A DNA stretch of 64,000 bases from DASRWI01 sp035654655. Lineage in GTDB: Bacteria; Bacteroidota; Ignavibacteria; Ignavibacteriales; Ignavibacteriaceae. The stretch's first letter is position 1. Every line of letters starts with the position of its first letter. The position numbers were made by a program, and so were the translations under genes. Under the pieces are notes generated by a model. It was not told where the DNA came from. It did not search any database and saw only the letters and a program-made list of their open reading frames with translations. Where the stretch lies: contig DASRWI010000032.1 in the NCBI GenBank assembly GCA_035654655.1, positions 1 through 64,000 on the forward strand, read 5' to 3'. Below, piece by piece: positions 46,862 to 55,648 of the stretch.

Positions 46862-48591
46862 TAAAGTTCACTCAACAATGAAGTTTTAACTTTCTTCCAA
46901 TACTTTAATCTAAGTTTATGTGAAATATCATTATCAACTTTAACATCTATTACGATCTGTTTATTCTTTTTAATAATATCAGAAATAATTTCAGAGAAAT
47001 AAATTTTTTCTGATATTTGATGATATGGGATATCAAAAGCCTTAACAATTGGTGAGAAGTTCAAATTTAACGGGGTTAAAAAATATTTTGATAAAACATC
47101 TTTTTGTTCTCTGATTGGAAGAGAATTAAATATACCTCCCATATTATTATTGATAATAAAAATGGTTATAGGCAGTTTGTAATTTCTTATGTTGATTAAA
47201 CTATTTATGTCATAAAAAAATGATAAGTCACCAATAATTAAGAAGGTTCGTTTACCATCTGCAGCTAACCCTGATGCCGTTGAAATAACACCATCAATTC
47301 CACTTGTTCCACGATTATTGTAAACTTTAATATTCTTCTTTAATGATGTAACAAAATATTCAGCATCTCTAATGGGCATACTGTTGGATATAATCAAATT
47401 AGAATTATCAGGAGTAACATTAATAATATTTTTTATTGCTTCTGATTCGGTTAGAAAATCTTCTTCATCTAAAATATTATTCTTAATGGAAATTGCTTTA
47501 TCATTTAGCTTTCTCAAACATTTTAGATAATTATCATCAAAATTATTTTTAATGCTTTTCAAAACATCATAACAAAATTCATATGCATTTAATTTGATTA
47601 ATCCTTTAGCATTATTTTTGGGATTATGCCAGGCGTCATATTGATTTATCAAATAATAATTAGAAGAAGCCGAAATAAAGTTCTCTAAAACATTTGACGT
47701 CAAAGTGCCTCCAAAATGAAGTATAACTTCCGGAGTAATATTCGAATAAATTTCTTTTAGTCTAAGTATGGCATCGTATTCTGAAATAATATTTTTATGA
47801 TTTATTCTTAAGTTTGATGAAGCTTCAGCAATGATTGGAAAATTAAAATCTTCTGATAATTGAAGAATGTATTTTTTATCATTCTCATCAAAGTTAGCGG
47901 GACCACAGATGATCAAACCACTTTTAACTTTCTCTAAATTCTTTTTTAATTCAATTAATAATTTAGAATCTGTCTTCAGGGATATTTCAGGAGAAGGAAT
48001 TTTTAATTTAATTATTTGCTTTAGGAAGGACTCATCAACATCATCAGTAAAAGTTTTTGGCTCTAAAGGTTTTGCAAATGGAAGATTTATATGAACTGGA
48101 GCTTGAAAAGTTTTACAGTTGAAGTAAGCCTCCGTTATGAATTTTTTTAATGATTCAAATCTTCCTAAGGAAACTTCAGGAAGACCCATATCATAAAAAC
48201 TATGGATATGATTTTTATAAAGATTATCCTGGTTTATTGTCTGGTTTGCACCTAACTTAAAATATCCTTTAGGCCTGTCTGCTGTTAGGATAAGAAGGGG
48301 AACGTGACTTTTATATGCTTCAATTATTGCAGGATAAAATTCTGCAGCTGCTGTTCCTGATGTACAAATTATTACTGTGGGTTCTTTAGTTCTTTTAGCA
48401 ATACCTAAGGCAAAATAAGCGCTGCTTCTTTCATCAATGATAACGAATTTTTTTAATTCTTTTCTTTTTGCAACTGCATAAGTTATTGGAGTGCTTCTTG
48501 AACCGGGTGAAATACAAACATTCTTCAAACCTAATTTAATTAATTCATCTGTTAAGAAATTACACCATAGTACGTTTTTATTTATTTTCAT
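46861..48591 (-). CDS. menD: SEPHCHC synthase (2-succinyl-5-enolpyruvyl-6-hydroxy-3-cyclohexene-1-carboxylate synthase)
   Basis: This thiamine-diphosphate enzyme joins isochorismate and 2-oxoglutarate. The start is placed at ATG 48591, giving MKINKNVLWCNFLTDELIK, the usual MenD opening, and a 14-nt overlap with menF. An in-frame ATG at 48669 would add 26 low-quality residues inside menF. Motifs are CISPGSRSTPITYA, the ThDP Glu in DERSSAYFALGIAK, ICTSGTAAAEFYPA, NRGTSGIDG and the metal-binding GDLSFFYDIN...NNNMGGIF. The 576-aa length is near E. coli MenD. Confidence 0.92.
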   Translation of the reverse strand: MKINKNVLWCNFLTDELIKLGLKNVCISPGSRSTPITYAVAKRKELKKFVIIDERSSAYFALGIAKRTKEPTVIICTSGTAAAEFYPAIIEAYKSHVPLLILTADRPKGYFKLGANQTINQDNLYKNHIHSFYDMGLPEVSLGRFESLKKFITEAYFNCKTFQAPVHINLPFAKPLEPKTFTDDVDESFLKQIIKLKIPSPEISLKTDSKLLIELKKNLEKVKSGLIICGPANFDENDKKYILQLSEDFNFPIIAEASSNLRINHKNIISEYDAILRLKEIYSNITPEVILHFGGTLTSNVLENFISASSNYYLINQYDAWHNPKNNAKGLIKLNAYEFCYDVLKSIKNNFDDNYLKCLRKLNDKAISIKNNILDEEDFLTESEAIKNIINVTPDNSNLIISNSMPIRDAEYFVTSLKKNIKVYNNRGTSGIDGVISTASGLAADGKRTFLIIGDLSFFYDINSLINIRNYKLPITIFIINNNMGGIFNSLPIREQKDVLSKYFLTPLNLNFSPIVKAFDIPYHQISEKIYFSEIISDIIKKNKQIVIDVKVDNDISHKLRLKYWKKVKTSLLSEL

Positions 48592-49981
48592 TACACTCGA
48601 AAATGGATAAAATAGGTTTGAATTTGAGCTCTGATTCTTTGAACTCTTCATCCGGATTAGAATCTTCAATTATGCCGCAGCCAGCATAAAGATATAATTT
48701 ATTTTTAATAGCTAAAGCAGACCTTATAGCAATAACAAACTCACCTTCATCATCAAAATTAAACCATCCAATTATTCCTGAATATAAACCTCTGCTATGT
48801 TCTTCAGATTTCTTAATAAGATTAGATGCTTCTTCTTTTGGTTCACCACATATAGCAGGAGTAGGGTAAAGGTCTTTTAGTATTGAAAAAATGGTATTCT
48901 TTTTATTTATGTTACCTGAAATCCTGGACCATATATGCTGGATATTTCTTAATTTCTTTAATGCAAAATGTTTTATGAAATCCTGACTAATTGTGTACTT
49001 GGTTAGAATATTTTTTATCTGTTCTATTACTATCTGATGTTCAGTTTTATTTTTCTCTGAATTTAAAAGTTCCTGAGCAATCTTTTCATCTTCAGAAGTA
49101 TCTTCACCTCTTTTTGCTGAGCCTGCAAGTGCATCAACTTCAATTTTATCTGATGTAAATTTTGCAAGTAATTCAGGAGTTGCTCCAAAAAATATAGAAC
49201 CTTTTGAAAAGAACATAAAAGTTGCACATTCCGGATATTCAGACCGTAAATGATTTATGGCGGAATTTAAATTTATTTCCTTTGATAAGGTCAAAGTAAG
49301 CTGACGTGAAAGAACTACTTTTTTAACATTATTATCTAAAATTTTTTCAATATTAGTATTAATAATATTCTTCCACTTCTTTTTATCTTTTGGAGTATTT
49401 CCTTTTATATCCGCAACTACTGCCTGAGATTCATCATTAGTTAAACTAAAAAATCCCTCTTTAAACTTCTGCTCAAAATTCTTTTTTACTTTTTCGAATG
49501 ATGTTGTAAAATAGAAATTATAAATACAGCTGATATTCTCTTTGTTCCGGTAAAAACATATTGCAGGAATAAACCAGTTTGAATCATTAAAATCTTTCCA
49601 TTCATCATCATCATTTTCAGATTGATATTTCATCCCGCCGACAAAAAGGGGATAAATACTTTTATCCCAGTTTGAATAAAATAATTTTCTTAAATCTTTA
49701 ATTTTTTTATCAGTGGCGTTAAATCTGGAAATTCCATTCTCTGCTATGTTCTCTAATTCATCAACTGCAAGAATGGATAATTCTTCAGATGGTTTTTCAA
49801 AATAGAAACATTTATTCCCTGATTTAACTGCCTCATCAAGATTAACATTGAATGAATTAAATTTTAGAGGATAAACAAAGCTTAAAATGTAATTATCTTT
49901 AGGTTTGTTTTTTAAAATTTGCTTCTGAGTTTCTACAAAAGTTTCTAATGATTCGAAAAAGCCTTCTAACATGTCTTTCAT
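48578..49981 (-). CDS. menF: Isochorismate synthase
   Basis: This chorismate-utilising enzyme makes isochorismate, the entry step to menaquinone. The 467-aa protein has the ADC/ICS-type catalytic domain in its C-terminal half: VKKVVLSRQ, EVDALAGSAKRGEDTSEDE near residue 287, the metal-binding Glu in HQIVIEQI, PTPAICGEPKEEA near 376, and SRGLYSGIIGWF. It is first in the men operon, ahead of menD, menH, menB, menA, menC and menE. Nothing in the sequence suggests salicylate or siderophore use, and the following genes define the pathway. Confidence 0.92.
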   Translation of the reverse strand: MKDMLEGFFESLETFVETQKQILKNKPKDNYILSFVYPLKFNSFNVNLDEAVKSGNKCFYFEKPSEELSILAVDELENIAENGISRFNATDKKIKDLRKLFYSNWDKSIYPLFVGGMKYQSENDDDEWKDFNDSNWFIPAICFYRNKENISCIYNFYFTTSFEKVKKNFEQKFKEGFFSLTNDESQAVVADIKGNTPKDKKKWKNIINTNIEKILDNNVKKVVLSRQLTLTLSKEINLNSAINHLRSEYPECATFMFFSKGSIFFGATPELLAKFTSDKIEVDALAGSAKRGEDTSEDEKIAQELLNSEKNKTEHQIVIEQIKNILTKYTISQDFIKHFALKKLRNIQHIWSRISGNINKKNTIFSILKDLYPTPAICGEPKEEASNLIKKSEEHSRGLYSGIIGWFNFDDEGEFVIAIRSALAIKNKLYLYAGCGIIEDSNPDEEFKESELKFKPILSIFECNENK

Positions 49982-50049
49982 TTTTGATATAAATAAATGC
50001 TATTAAAAAGATAGTAAATAAATTTAAAATTTTGCAATGATTAATAATA

Positions 50050-51036
50050 TTAAAAGAAAATGTCCTCTTCAATAGTCTCCAGAATTCTTAGGTAACTATC
50101 GTAACGCAATGGATCAATTTCACCTTCTTCTACAGCAGCCAAAACTCCACATCCCGGTTCATGCTGATGTGTGCAAGTGTTAAATCTGCAATTAGGAATA
50201 AAATCCCTGAATTCAACAAAATAATGTCCCAAATCTTCTTTTTTGATTCCATAAGGGTCAATTTCTCTTATTCCGGGAGTATCAATAATATATGTTGCCT
50301 CACTATTGAAATCGTGCGCTAAGCTATTATTATCAACTATTTTAAGCATAACTGCCGTAACAGTAGTATGAGTGCCTTTATTGGTAAAATTGCTTATTAT
50401 ACCTGTATTAAAATCAAAACCGAAAAGTGCATTTAAAATTGAAGATTTTCCAACACCTGAATGTCCCCAAAAAAGATTCTTCTTCCCTAAGAGACTATTT
50501 TTTAAGTCATCATCAAATATTTTTTTCTTTGCACTTATTGCATGTACATCGTAACCAATTCTTTCATAGATTTCCCTAATTAAATCTACTTCGTTATCAT
50601 CATCTAAATCAATTTTATTTACTACTATCATTACAGGCAGTGATGAACTTTCTGCAGCGACTAAAAATCTATCAAGCACTTTATTATTAAATATAGGTTC
50701 TTTTATACTGGTTACAACCACTACATTATCAATGTTAGCAGCTATTACCTGCTCCATACGTTCACCCCTGTAACTGGCACCTTTTACTTTTGGAGATTTA
50801 CGTGAGAGATAATTCTTTCTTTCATAAACTTTATGGATAACACCTGATTTGTCTTCATTAACATCATACTCAACATAATCACCAACAGTAACGATATCAG
50901 ACTTATACATCTTATCCTTCTTCATATTAAAATCCTTGCGGAATTTTCCCTTTATGCTGCAGCGGATTTCATCCATTCCATTTTCAGGTAAAACGTAGTA
51001 GTCTTTGCTTTCTACTCTGCTTACAATGCCTTTAAT
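50050..51036 (-). CDS. rsgA: Ribosome small-subunit-dependent GTPase A, apparent AUU start
   Basis: This GTPase checks 30S assembly. An N-terminal OB domain is followed by a circularly permuted GTPase domain (NKID as G4 near residue 128, then GHSGVGKSS as G1, TTVTAV, and DTPGIRE as G3) and a C-terminal zinc motif (CRFNTCTHQHEPGC). The first ATG, at 50976, would drop the first OB strand. Reading upstream in frame gives IKGIVSRVESKDYYVLPENG, the expected RsgA opening (K-G-x-V...Y-x-V). It begins at an ATT codon (51036), with GGAG 5 nt upstream, and there is no ATG, GTG or TTG in frame before the upstream stop. I take ATT as the start (328 aa); the ATG form would be 308 aa. Confidence 0.85.
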   Translation of the reverse strand: MKGIVSRVESKDYYVLPENGMDEIRCSIKGKFRKDFNMKKDKMYKSDIVTVGDYVEYDVNEDKSGVIHKVYERKNYLSRKSPKVKGASYRGERMEQVIAANIDNVVVVTSIKEPIFNNKVLDRFLVAAESSSLPVMIVVNKIDLDDDNEVDLIREIYERIGYDVHAISAKKKIFDDDLKNSLLGKKNLFWGHSGVGKSSILNALFGFDFNTGIISNFTNKGTHTTVTAVMLKIVDNNSLAHDFNSEATYIIDTPGIREIDPYGIKKEDLGHYFVEFRDFIPNCRFNTCTHQHEPGCGVLAAVEEGEIDPLRYDSYLRILETIEEDIFF

Positions 51037-51041
51037 ACAAG

Positions 51042-51045
51042 CTCC
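51042..51045 (-). promoter_or_regulatory. Ribosome binding site for the AUU-start rsgA
   Basis: GGAG on the minus strand lies 5 nt before the proposed ATT start of rsgA. No comparable site precedes the downstream ATG at 50976. This spacing is the main support for the upstream start. Confidence 0.55.
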
Positions 51046-51122
51046 ATATAAATTTCATGTATATAAATTAAAATTTATCAATTACTTAATCAAACGTTTA
51101 AGACATAAAATATTAATAAAAA

Positions 51123-51144
51123 AAAGCGGACTTTCATCCGCTTT
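51123..51144 (-). terminator. Intrinsic terminator after the outer-membrane barrel gene
   Basis: A perfect 8-bp stem AAAGCGGA/TCCGCTTT (51123-51130 with 51137-51144) has a 6-nt loop and a long T run on the minus strand. It lies 23 nt after the stop of the barrel gene and separates it from rsgA. Confidence 0.85.
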
Positions 51145-51167
51145 CTTTAGTTTTTTTATAGGAGCTC

Positions 51168-52619
51168 TTAGAATCTAAAGGTTGTAGTGAGTACATATTT
51201 ATTCAATTTAATACTCTGATGAGTAGTGGATAAACCCGTTCCATAATTTTCGCCAAAGTCTTTCCACCATCCATGCACAAATCCAAAATCTATTGCTAAG
51301 GTTTCGTTTGCTAACAAACCTAAACCTGCGGTTAAATATTTTTTATCAAATTCACTATTATCGTTTTTATAAGCAGAAGGCTGAACAAAATAACCTCCTC
51401 TTAATCTAAATCCTGTTCTTGGAATTATATATTCAAGACCTAAATTATAATTAATAACTACATCTAAAAGGTCTTTAATATCTTTGTTCCTGTTTTCAAG
51501 GTCTATACTTTGAATACCAACTGGTTTATCGAATTGAAGCTGGGAATAATCAGTCATTGAAGCCTGTGCACTGAAAATTAATCCAGCATAATTGACTGCA
51601 AAGCCGCCTTCAAAAGTAAAAGGAGTAATTATTTGATATTCGACTTTATCAGAGAAATCATCCGGATTTACTTCATATGTTTTATTAGCAAACTGACTTT
51701 CAGCAGAAACTAAAAATTCTTCTTTTATGTTAACAAATTTTGGAAATTGAACTGCTAAACCAAATCTTGCAAAATTGTTAAGCTGATAAAGCATTCCAAA
51801 CTTTGCATCCCATCCGGAGATATCCCAAATAGTCCTGCGGTTGATATGGAATTTTTGAAAATCATTAGTGGTAGGTTCACCTGCAATAAGTTCGCCAGTG
51901 TAAACATTTTTAATATCTTCTTCGTAATAGTCATTATTTGATTCAAAGGAACCAGTATTGATATTAACGTTCAAACCGAGGAATAAATTTTTCTGAACTT
52001 CAACAGCACCGGAGAATGTCCAGTTGTGCAAGCCTCCTTCATAAAGAATATCACCGCTTTGCTGCAGCCTTCCGTTTATGTTGGTAAAGTCACCAATATA
52101 ATTACCTGAAGTATCATAAACTCCATTACTCAAATAAAGGTCATATGGAAGATTATTATTTTGAGCTGTAAAGGCTTGAATCCAGGAATTATTAGGATTA
52201 AAAGCATCGAACTTAACAACTTGATTAAAATCTTTAACATTCTGGTAAGAAATTCCAAGAACCAAGCTTCCTCTGACAGTTGGTATAGGAAGAGCAAAAC
52301 TTAATCTATTCAATCTTGCACTATTATTATTATCAGATGTGGTTGAATTAAATAAAGTAGTTTGATTATCAAAAGATGAAAAATCTAAACCACCGGAGAA
52401 TTCCATTCTTCTTAACAATCCTAATCCTGCAGGATTAAAAAAAGAAGAAGATGCATCATCACTTAAACCAATATATGCATTTCCCATACCTAATGCTCTT
52501 GCATTAGACCCTAAACCGGGATAACCAATTCTTAATGCGTCATTTAATGTTTGAGCATTAGCAGATATTGAAAAGATTGTAATAAAAATTAAAAGAGCTA
52601 ACAGAAATTTCTTAGACAT
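51168..52619 (-). CDS. Outer-membrane beta-barrel protein, OMPP1/FadL/PorV-like
   Basis: This 483-aa exported protein has a signal peptide at about residues 1-22 (ending SISANAQ). Its mature N-terminus GSNARALGMGNAYIGLSDDA and FFNPAGLGLL is the signature shared by FadL-type transporters and PorV, the shuttle protein of the T9SS. The rest is alternating beta strands (e.g. LALDFGFVHG-like amphipathic stretches) and ends with an aromatic residue (TTFRF), as expected for barrel insertion by Bam. Whether it moves hydrophobic molecules or serves secretion cannot be told from sequence; several PorV-like paralogues are usual in T9SS bacteria. The two lipoprotein genes lie directly upstream and overlap by one base. 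Confidence 0.85.
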   Translation of the reverse strand: MSKKFLLALLIFITIFSISANAQTLNDALRIGYPGLGSNARALGMGNAYIGLSDDASSSFFNPAGLGLLRRMEFSGGLDFSSFDNQTTLFNSTTSDNNNSARLNRLSFALPIPTVRGSLVLGISYQNVKDFNQVVKFDAFNPNNSWIQAFTAQNNNLPYDLYLSNGVYDTSGNYIGDFTNINGRLQQSGDILYEGGLHNWTFSGAVEVQKNLFLGLNVNINTGSFESNNDYYEEDIKNVYTGELIAGEPTTNDFQKFHINRRTIWDISGWDAKFGMLYQLNNFARFGLAVQFPKFVNIKEEFLVSAESQFANKTYEVNPDDFSDKVEYQIITPFTFEGGFAVNYAGLIFSAQASMTDYSQLQFDKPVGIQSIDLENRNKDIKDLLDVVINYNLGLEYIIPRTGFRLRGGYFVQPSAYKNDNSEFDKKYLTAGLGLLANETLAIDFGFVHGWWKDFGENYGTGLSTTHQSIKLNKYVLTTTFRF

Positions 52620-53122
52620 TATCTTCTCCTATTATTTCCTGAGGAATCTCTTCCACTATCATTATTTCTTATACTTCCTTTATCGTTTGAATTACTTCTA
52701 TCAGTTGAAGTAGAACTTTTTGTAGTAGATTCTTCTTTTCTTGTATTGGTTGAACTGCCGGAAGTATTTGAATTATTACTGCTACCACTTGTTGAAACAG
52801 GATTAGTTTTAATTACATCTCTTCCGCCGCTTGTTCTTCCACCATCATTATTCCTTAAAGAACTGGTAGAATTAGTTCTATCTTTTTCATCCTGAAGCTG
52901 CTGGTTATATGCACCATCATAATAAGGCATATTAGCATCATACCACCATGGACGTTCGTAATAGTAATAATAGTTTTCATAAACCGAACCTGAATAATAA
53001 CCATTGCTCAATTCTTCATCAGGTGTTATTTTTTGGTCCGGTGTCCAAATAACAGTATAACAACCACTTAAAGAAATTACTACTGTAATTGCAAAAATAT
53101 ATTTGATTATAAAATTTTTCAT
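52619..53122 (-). CDS. Low-complexity lipoprotein (Tyr-rich then Ser/Asn/Arg-rich)
   Basis: This 167-aa protein has a lipoprotein signal with lipobox LSGCYT (Cys near residue 21). Next come a Tyr-rich stretch (ENYYYYYERPWWYD near 49-62) and a tail of Ser, Asn, Thr and Arg ending SGNNRRR. No folded domain is recognisable. It is a shorter relative of the protein encoded 5 nt upstream, which has the same GCYT lipobox, Tyr block and Arg-rich end. Its stop shares a base with the barrel gene's ATG, so the three genes are one operon. It may be a surface-attached, cell-wall-binding or stress-related protein; function is unknown. Confidence 0.75.
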   Translation of the reverse strand: MKNFIIKYIFAITVVISLSGCYTVIWTPDQKITPDEELSNGYYSGSVYENYYYYYERPWWYDANMPYYDGAYNQQLQDEKDRTNSTSSLRNNDGGRTSGGRDVIKTNPVSTSGSSNNSNTSGSSTNTRKEESTTKSSTSTDRSNSNDKGSIRNNDSGRDSSGNNRRR

Positions 53123-53127
53123 TTAAT

Positions 53128-54234
53128 TTACCTTCTTCTTCCGCCGCTATCTCTTGAAGTATTTCCACCACCGCCACCTCTTGAAGTATTGCCGCCACTA
53201 TTGGTTTCTCTTGGAGGAGGATTATAAGACCTTGGAGGCTGCGTATTTGTTCTTGGCGGAGTATATGTTCTCTCAGGCTGTTTATAAGTTTTTCTTTCAC
53301 GTTCTACTTTAGGAGGAGTGTATTCCCTGGTAGTTTCCTTCTTTCTTTCTCTGGTTTCTTTTCTAACAGGAGGAGTAGTATTTTCTCTAGTATTTTCACG
53401 TTTTCTAACATCCTGATTTCTGTTAGGATTATTATTTTCTCTAACTTCTTTTCTTCTATCAGTATTGTTATCACGACTCTTAGTGTTTTCTCTTAAAACA
53501 TCTTTTTGTCTGGTCCTGTTAGTATTAGTATTTTCTCTTAAAACATCTTTTGTACGGGTTCTATCATTAGTTAGAACTCTTTCTCTGGTTGTTTGAGTAC
53601 TTCTCGTTCTAAGCTGATTTTCTTTTAGCAAAGTACGTGAACGGTCTCTTGAAGTTAAACCAGTCTTTAATAAATCACCGCCTCTATCTCTCGTTGTATA
53701 GCTGCTACCTCTTAAACCATCATTATTTCTTAATCCGGAAGAATTTCTGCTTCTTGTTTTGATGGTAGAAACTGTTCCATCCCAATAACCATAATTATAG
53801 TAGTAAGGGTCATAGTAATAACCACCGTAATAAGCATAACCATAATAAGGATAATAATGAGGAGTCCACCAATATGGCCAGTAAATTACATTCCAGCAAA
53901 ATGGGTCGTAATAATATCCATATCCATAACCTATAGAAATGGTTGGAGTATAGTAATCAAAATATCTTTTGTAATATGGAGTTGTATTGATGTAATAATT
54001 ATTTACTTCAGTTTCACCATCATCATAGTAATTAGTATCAGAATATTGAGGTTCCTGATCTCTACTGTCATCATAGCGGTCCTGGTCCCTATCATTATTT
54101 CTGTCATCGTTATTGGAGTATGTATCATCATCTCCATAACGCCAATCTCTATCTTTTTGAGCAAATTGAGTATAGCAGCCCGGAATTGCCAAAAGAATTA
54201 TAAGCAAGAGACTAATTTTTAATAAATTTTTCAT
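53128..54234 (-). CDS. Low-complexity lipoprotein with Tyr-rich block and Arg-rich 15-codon repeats
   Basis: This 368-aa protein has lipobox IPGCYT (Cys near residue 20), an Asp/Arg-rich segment (DRNNDRDQDRYDD), a Tyr/Trp-rich block (YYDPYYYNYGYWDG, about 140-155), and a long basic tail with repeats of the type KDVLRENTNTNRTRQ. At the DNA level, 26-bp near-identical units recur 45 bases apart (53481 and 53526), that is every 15 codons. The C-terminus is Gly/Arg-rich (SGGRRR). It is first in the operon with the shorter lipoprotein and the outer-membrane barrel. The tail should be disordered and could bind nucleic acid or acidic polysaccharide; this is speculation. Confidence 0.75.
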   Translation of the reverse strand: MKNLLKISLLLIILLAIPGCYTQFAQKDRDWRYGDDDTYSNNDDRNNDRDQDRYDDSRDQEPQYSDTNYYDDGETEVNNYYINTTPYYKRYFDYYTPTISIGYGYGYYYDPFCWNVIYWPYWWTPHYYPYYGYAYYGGYYYDPYYYNYGYWDGTVSTIKTRSRNSSGLRNNDGLRGSSYTTRDRGGDLLKTGLTSRDRSRTLLKENQLRTRSTQTTRERVLTNDRTRTKDVLRENTNTNRTRQKDVLRENTKSRDNNTDRRKEVRENNNPNRNQDVRKRENTRENTTPPVRKETRERKKETTREYTPPKVERERKTYKQPERTYTPPRTNTQPPRSYNPPPRETNSGGNTSRGGGGGNTSRDSGGRRR

Positions 54235-54373
54235 AAACGCTCCTTAAAAAACTAACATAATATGTGCAAAAATCGAGCCTAAAAAAAGATATTATAACAG
54301 GTCTAAAAGTTATTATTTTCCATTAAAATATACAGTATAATAGAATAAATTGTACTAAATATTAGACATAAAA

Positions 54374-54398
54374 AAAGCATCCAAGGTTTGAATGCTTT
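54374..54398 (-). terminator. Intrinsic terminator after the 256-aa envelope protein gene
   Basis: A 7-bp stem AAAGCAT/ATGCTTT (54374-54380 with 54392-54398) is followed by a T run on the minus strand, 28 nt after the stop at 54426. Confidence 0.7.
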
Positions 54399-54425
54399 AT
54401 AAAAAAATCAAAGACCACTTTTTGT

Positions 54426-55196
54426 TTAGAAAATACTTTTTATGTATTCAAACTTAATTGCCCGATCAGCACTGCTTGGACTCCATTTCTTGTTATCAAG
54501 CAAGTCTCTCAGGTCAAATTCTACTGTAAAACCATCAGCCATGTTCCATCTTAAACCCATATTAAGATAGCCATTACCATTACCAAAAAGGTCTGTAGTA
54601 TTGTCATTTAATGCAAAATCATACTCTGTAATAATAGAAACATTTTTTCCAATAGTTTTTTCTATTCCAGCAACCAGATTAACAAAACCATCTCCATCTT
54701 TATTTTCAAGAGAGTAATTTAAACAACCGTGAAAACTTAAATATCCTAATAATGCAAAATTCTTACTGGCTGAAGCAAAGAAACCAGGTGATTTAATGGC
54801 ATATCTGCCAGATGAATCAAAATATGCACCTTTACCTTGTGATTCAAATCCTAATGTTACTGCCGGAATGGTAAGAGATTCATCAAATAATCTAAATCTT
54901 ATATTAACACCCGGATATTTATACCATTCAGGATTGCCGGCACCAATAATGTTTGCTCCTCCGTAAGAGATGCCAATGCTGATATTATCAAAAACACCAA
55001 CTTCAAGTTTTTGAATTACTGAGCCGTAAGGCAAGACATCAGTAACAGAAGCTACAAAACCTTTTTTTAATATTCCGGCAGTCTGCATATCAACAAGAGA
55101 GCGGTATTCATAAATTGCACCATCTCCAGCTGTTCCTTGTGCAAAAATATTGAAGTAAGGTAAGATGAATAAAAAAAGAAAATAGTATTTTTTCAT
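54426..55196 (-). CDS. Exported beta-barrel-like protein of unknown function
   Basis: This 256-aa protein has a signal peptide at residues 1-19 (ending YFNIFAQ). The mature part is a chain of amphipathic strands with turns rich in Gly and Asn (SIGISYGGANIIGAG, GNGNGYLNMGLRWNM) and conserved-looking GLRWN and DLRDLL stretches. This suggests an outer-membrane barrel of about ten strands; the last residue is aromatic (SIF). It has similarity in style to YjbH-like or porin-like proteins, but I do not recognise a family. It is transcribed alone with its own terminator. Confidence 0.7.
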   Translation of the reverse strand: MKKYYFLFLFILPYFNIFAQGTAGDGAIYEYRSLVDMQTAGILKKGFVASVTDVLPYGSVIQKLEVGVFDNISIGISYGGANIIGAGNPEWYKYPGVNIRFRLFDESLTIPAVTLGFESQGKGAYFDSSGRYAIKSPGFFASASKNFALLGYLSFHGCLNYSLENKDGDGFVNLVAGIEKTIGKNVSIITEYDFALNDNTTDLFGNGNGYLNMGLRWNMADGFTVEFDLRDLLDNKKWSPSSADRAIKFEYIKSIF

Positions 55197-55261
55197 TTTG
55201 TAAATTGATTTAAATGGTTGTTATAAAATAAAATAAATACTTTTACTTAACAAGAAAAATT

Positions 55262-55648
55262 TTATGTAAGGTTGGGCTCAATATTTATTTGGAACTCTGT
55301 CGGAAGCAATGCGAACTTTGATTTTATTTGAATGATTATTGTCCCTGTCAAATTTTTTGCTTTTATTTTTATATATCCTTCATTCTCATTTAGCTCAATT
55401 ATATCAATTAAATCTTTTCCTTCAATAATTTTTATTTTGCAGGGAGCATTACGGAAGGGAGCTTTAACTCCGAAAGCATTTAATGGTTTTGCTTTAATTG
55501 TCAGGAAAGAATTATTATCAGCAAACAATTTTTTTTGAGGTTCAATCAGGTAAACAACTTCATAAATACTGAAGTAATAATGAAAAACTAAAAATGCAGC
55601 AACGGCACAAACTATTACTATTATTATGATTAGATATTTACTCTGCAT
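55262..55648 (-). CDS. Membrane-anchored Ig-like protein paired with an ATP-grasp enzyme
   Basis: This 128-aa protein has one N-terminal transmembrane helix (residues 5-27, LIIIIVIVCAVAAFLVFHYY). A beta-rich domain follows (SFLTIKAKPLNAFGVKAPFR, then KNLTGTIIIQIKSK), which looks like a bacterial Ig-like fold facing the periplasm. No catalytic motif is visible and I do not recognise the family. It overlaps the ATP-grasp gene by a single base at 55648 and follows it in the same operon, which suggests the two are functionally linked. Confidence 0.7.
   Translation of the reverse strand: MQSKYLIIIIVIVCAVAAFLVFHYYFSIYEVVYLIEPQKKLFADNNSFLTIKAKPLNAFGVKAPFRNAPCKIKIIEGKDLIDIIELNENEGYIKIKAKNLTGTIIIQIKSKFALLPTEFQINIEPNLT

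Noticed and set aside
48592..48669. Upstream start (ATG 48669) for menD
   Set aside because: It would lie 92 nt inside menF and add 26 residues absent from MenD proteins; ATG 48591 gives the normal N-terminus.
53019..53300. 93-aa minus-strand frame across the two lipoprotein genes
   Set aside because: It is an alternative frame of the repetitive 3' end of the longer lipoprotein gene and straddles the start of the shorter one.
53481..53551. Two 26-bp units 45 bases apart considered as a CRISPR or tandem repeat
   Set aside because: The units are in frame at 15 codons within the lipoprotein gene and only two are near-identical; no spacer array exists.
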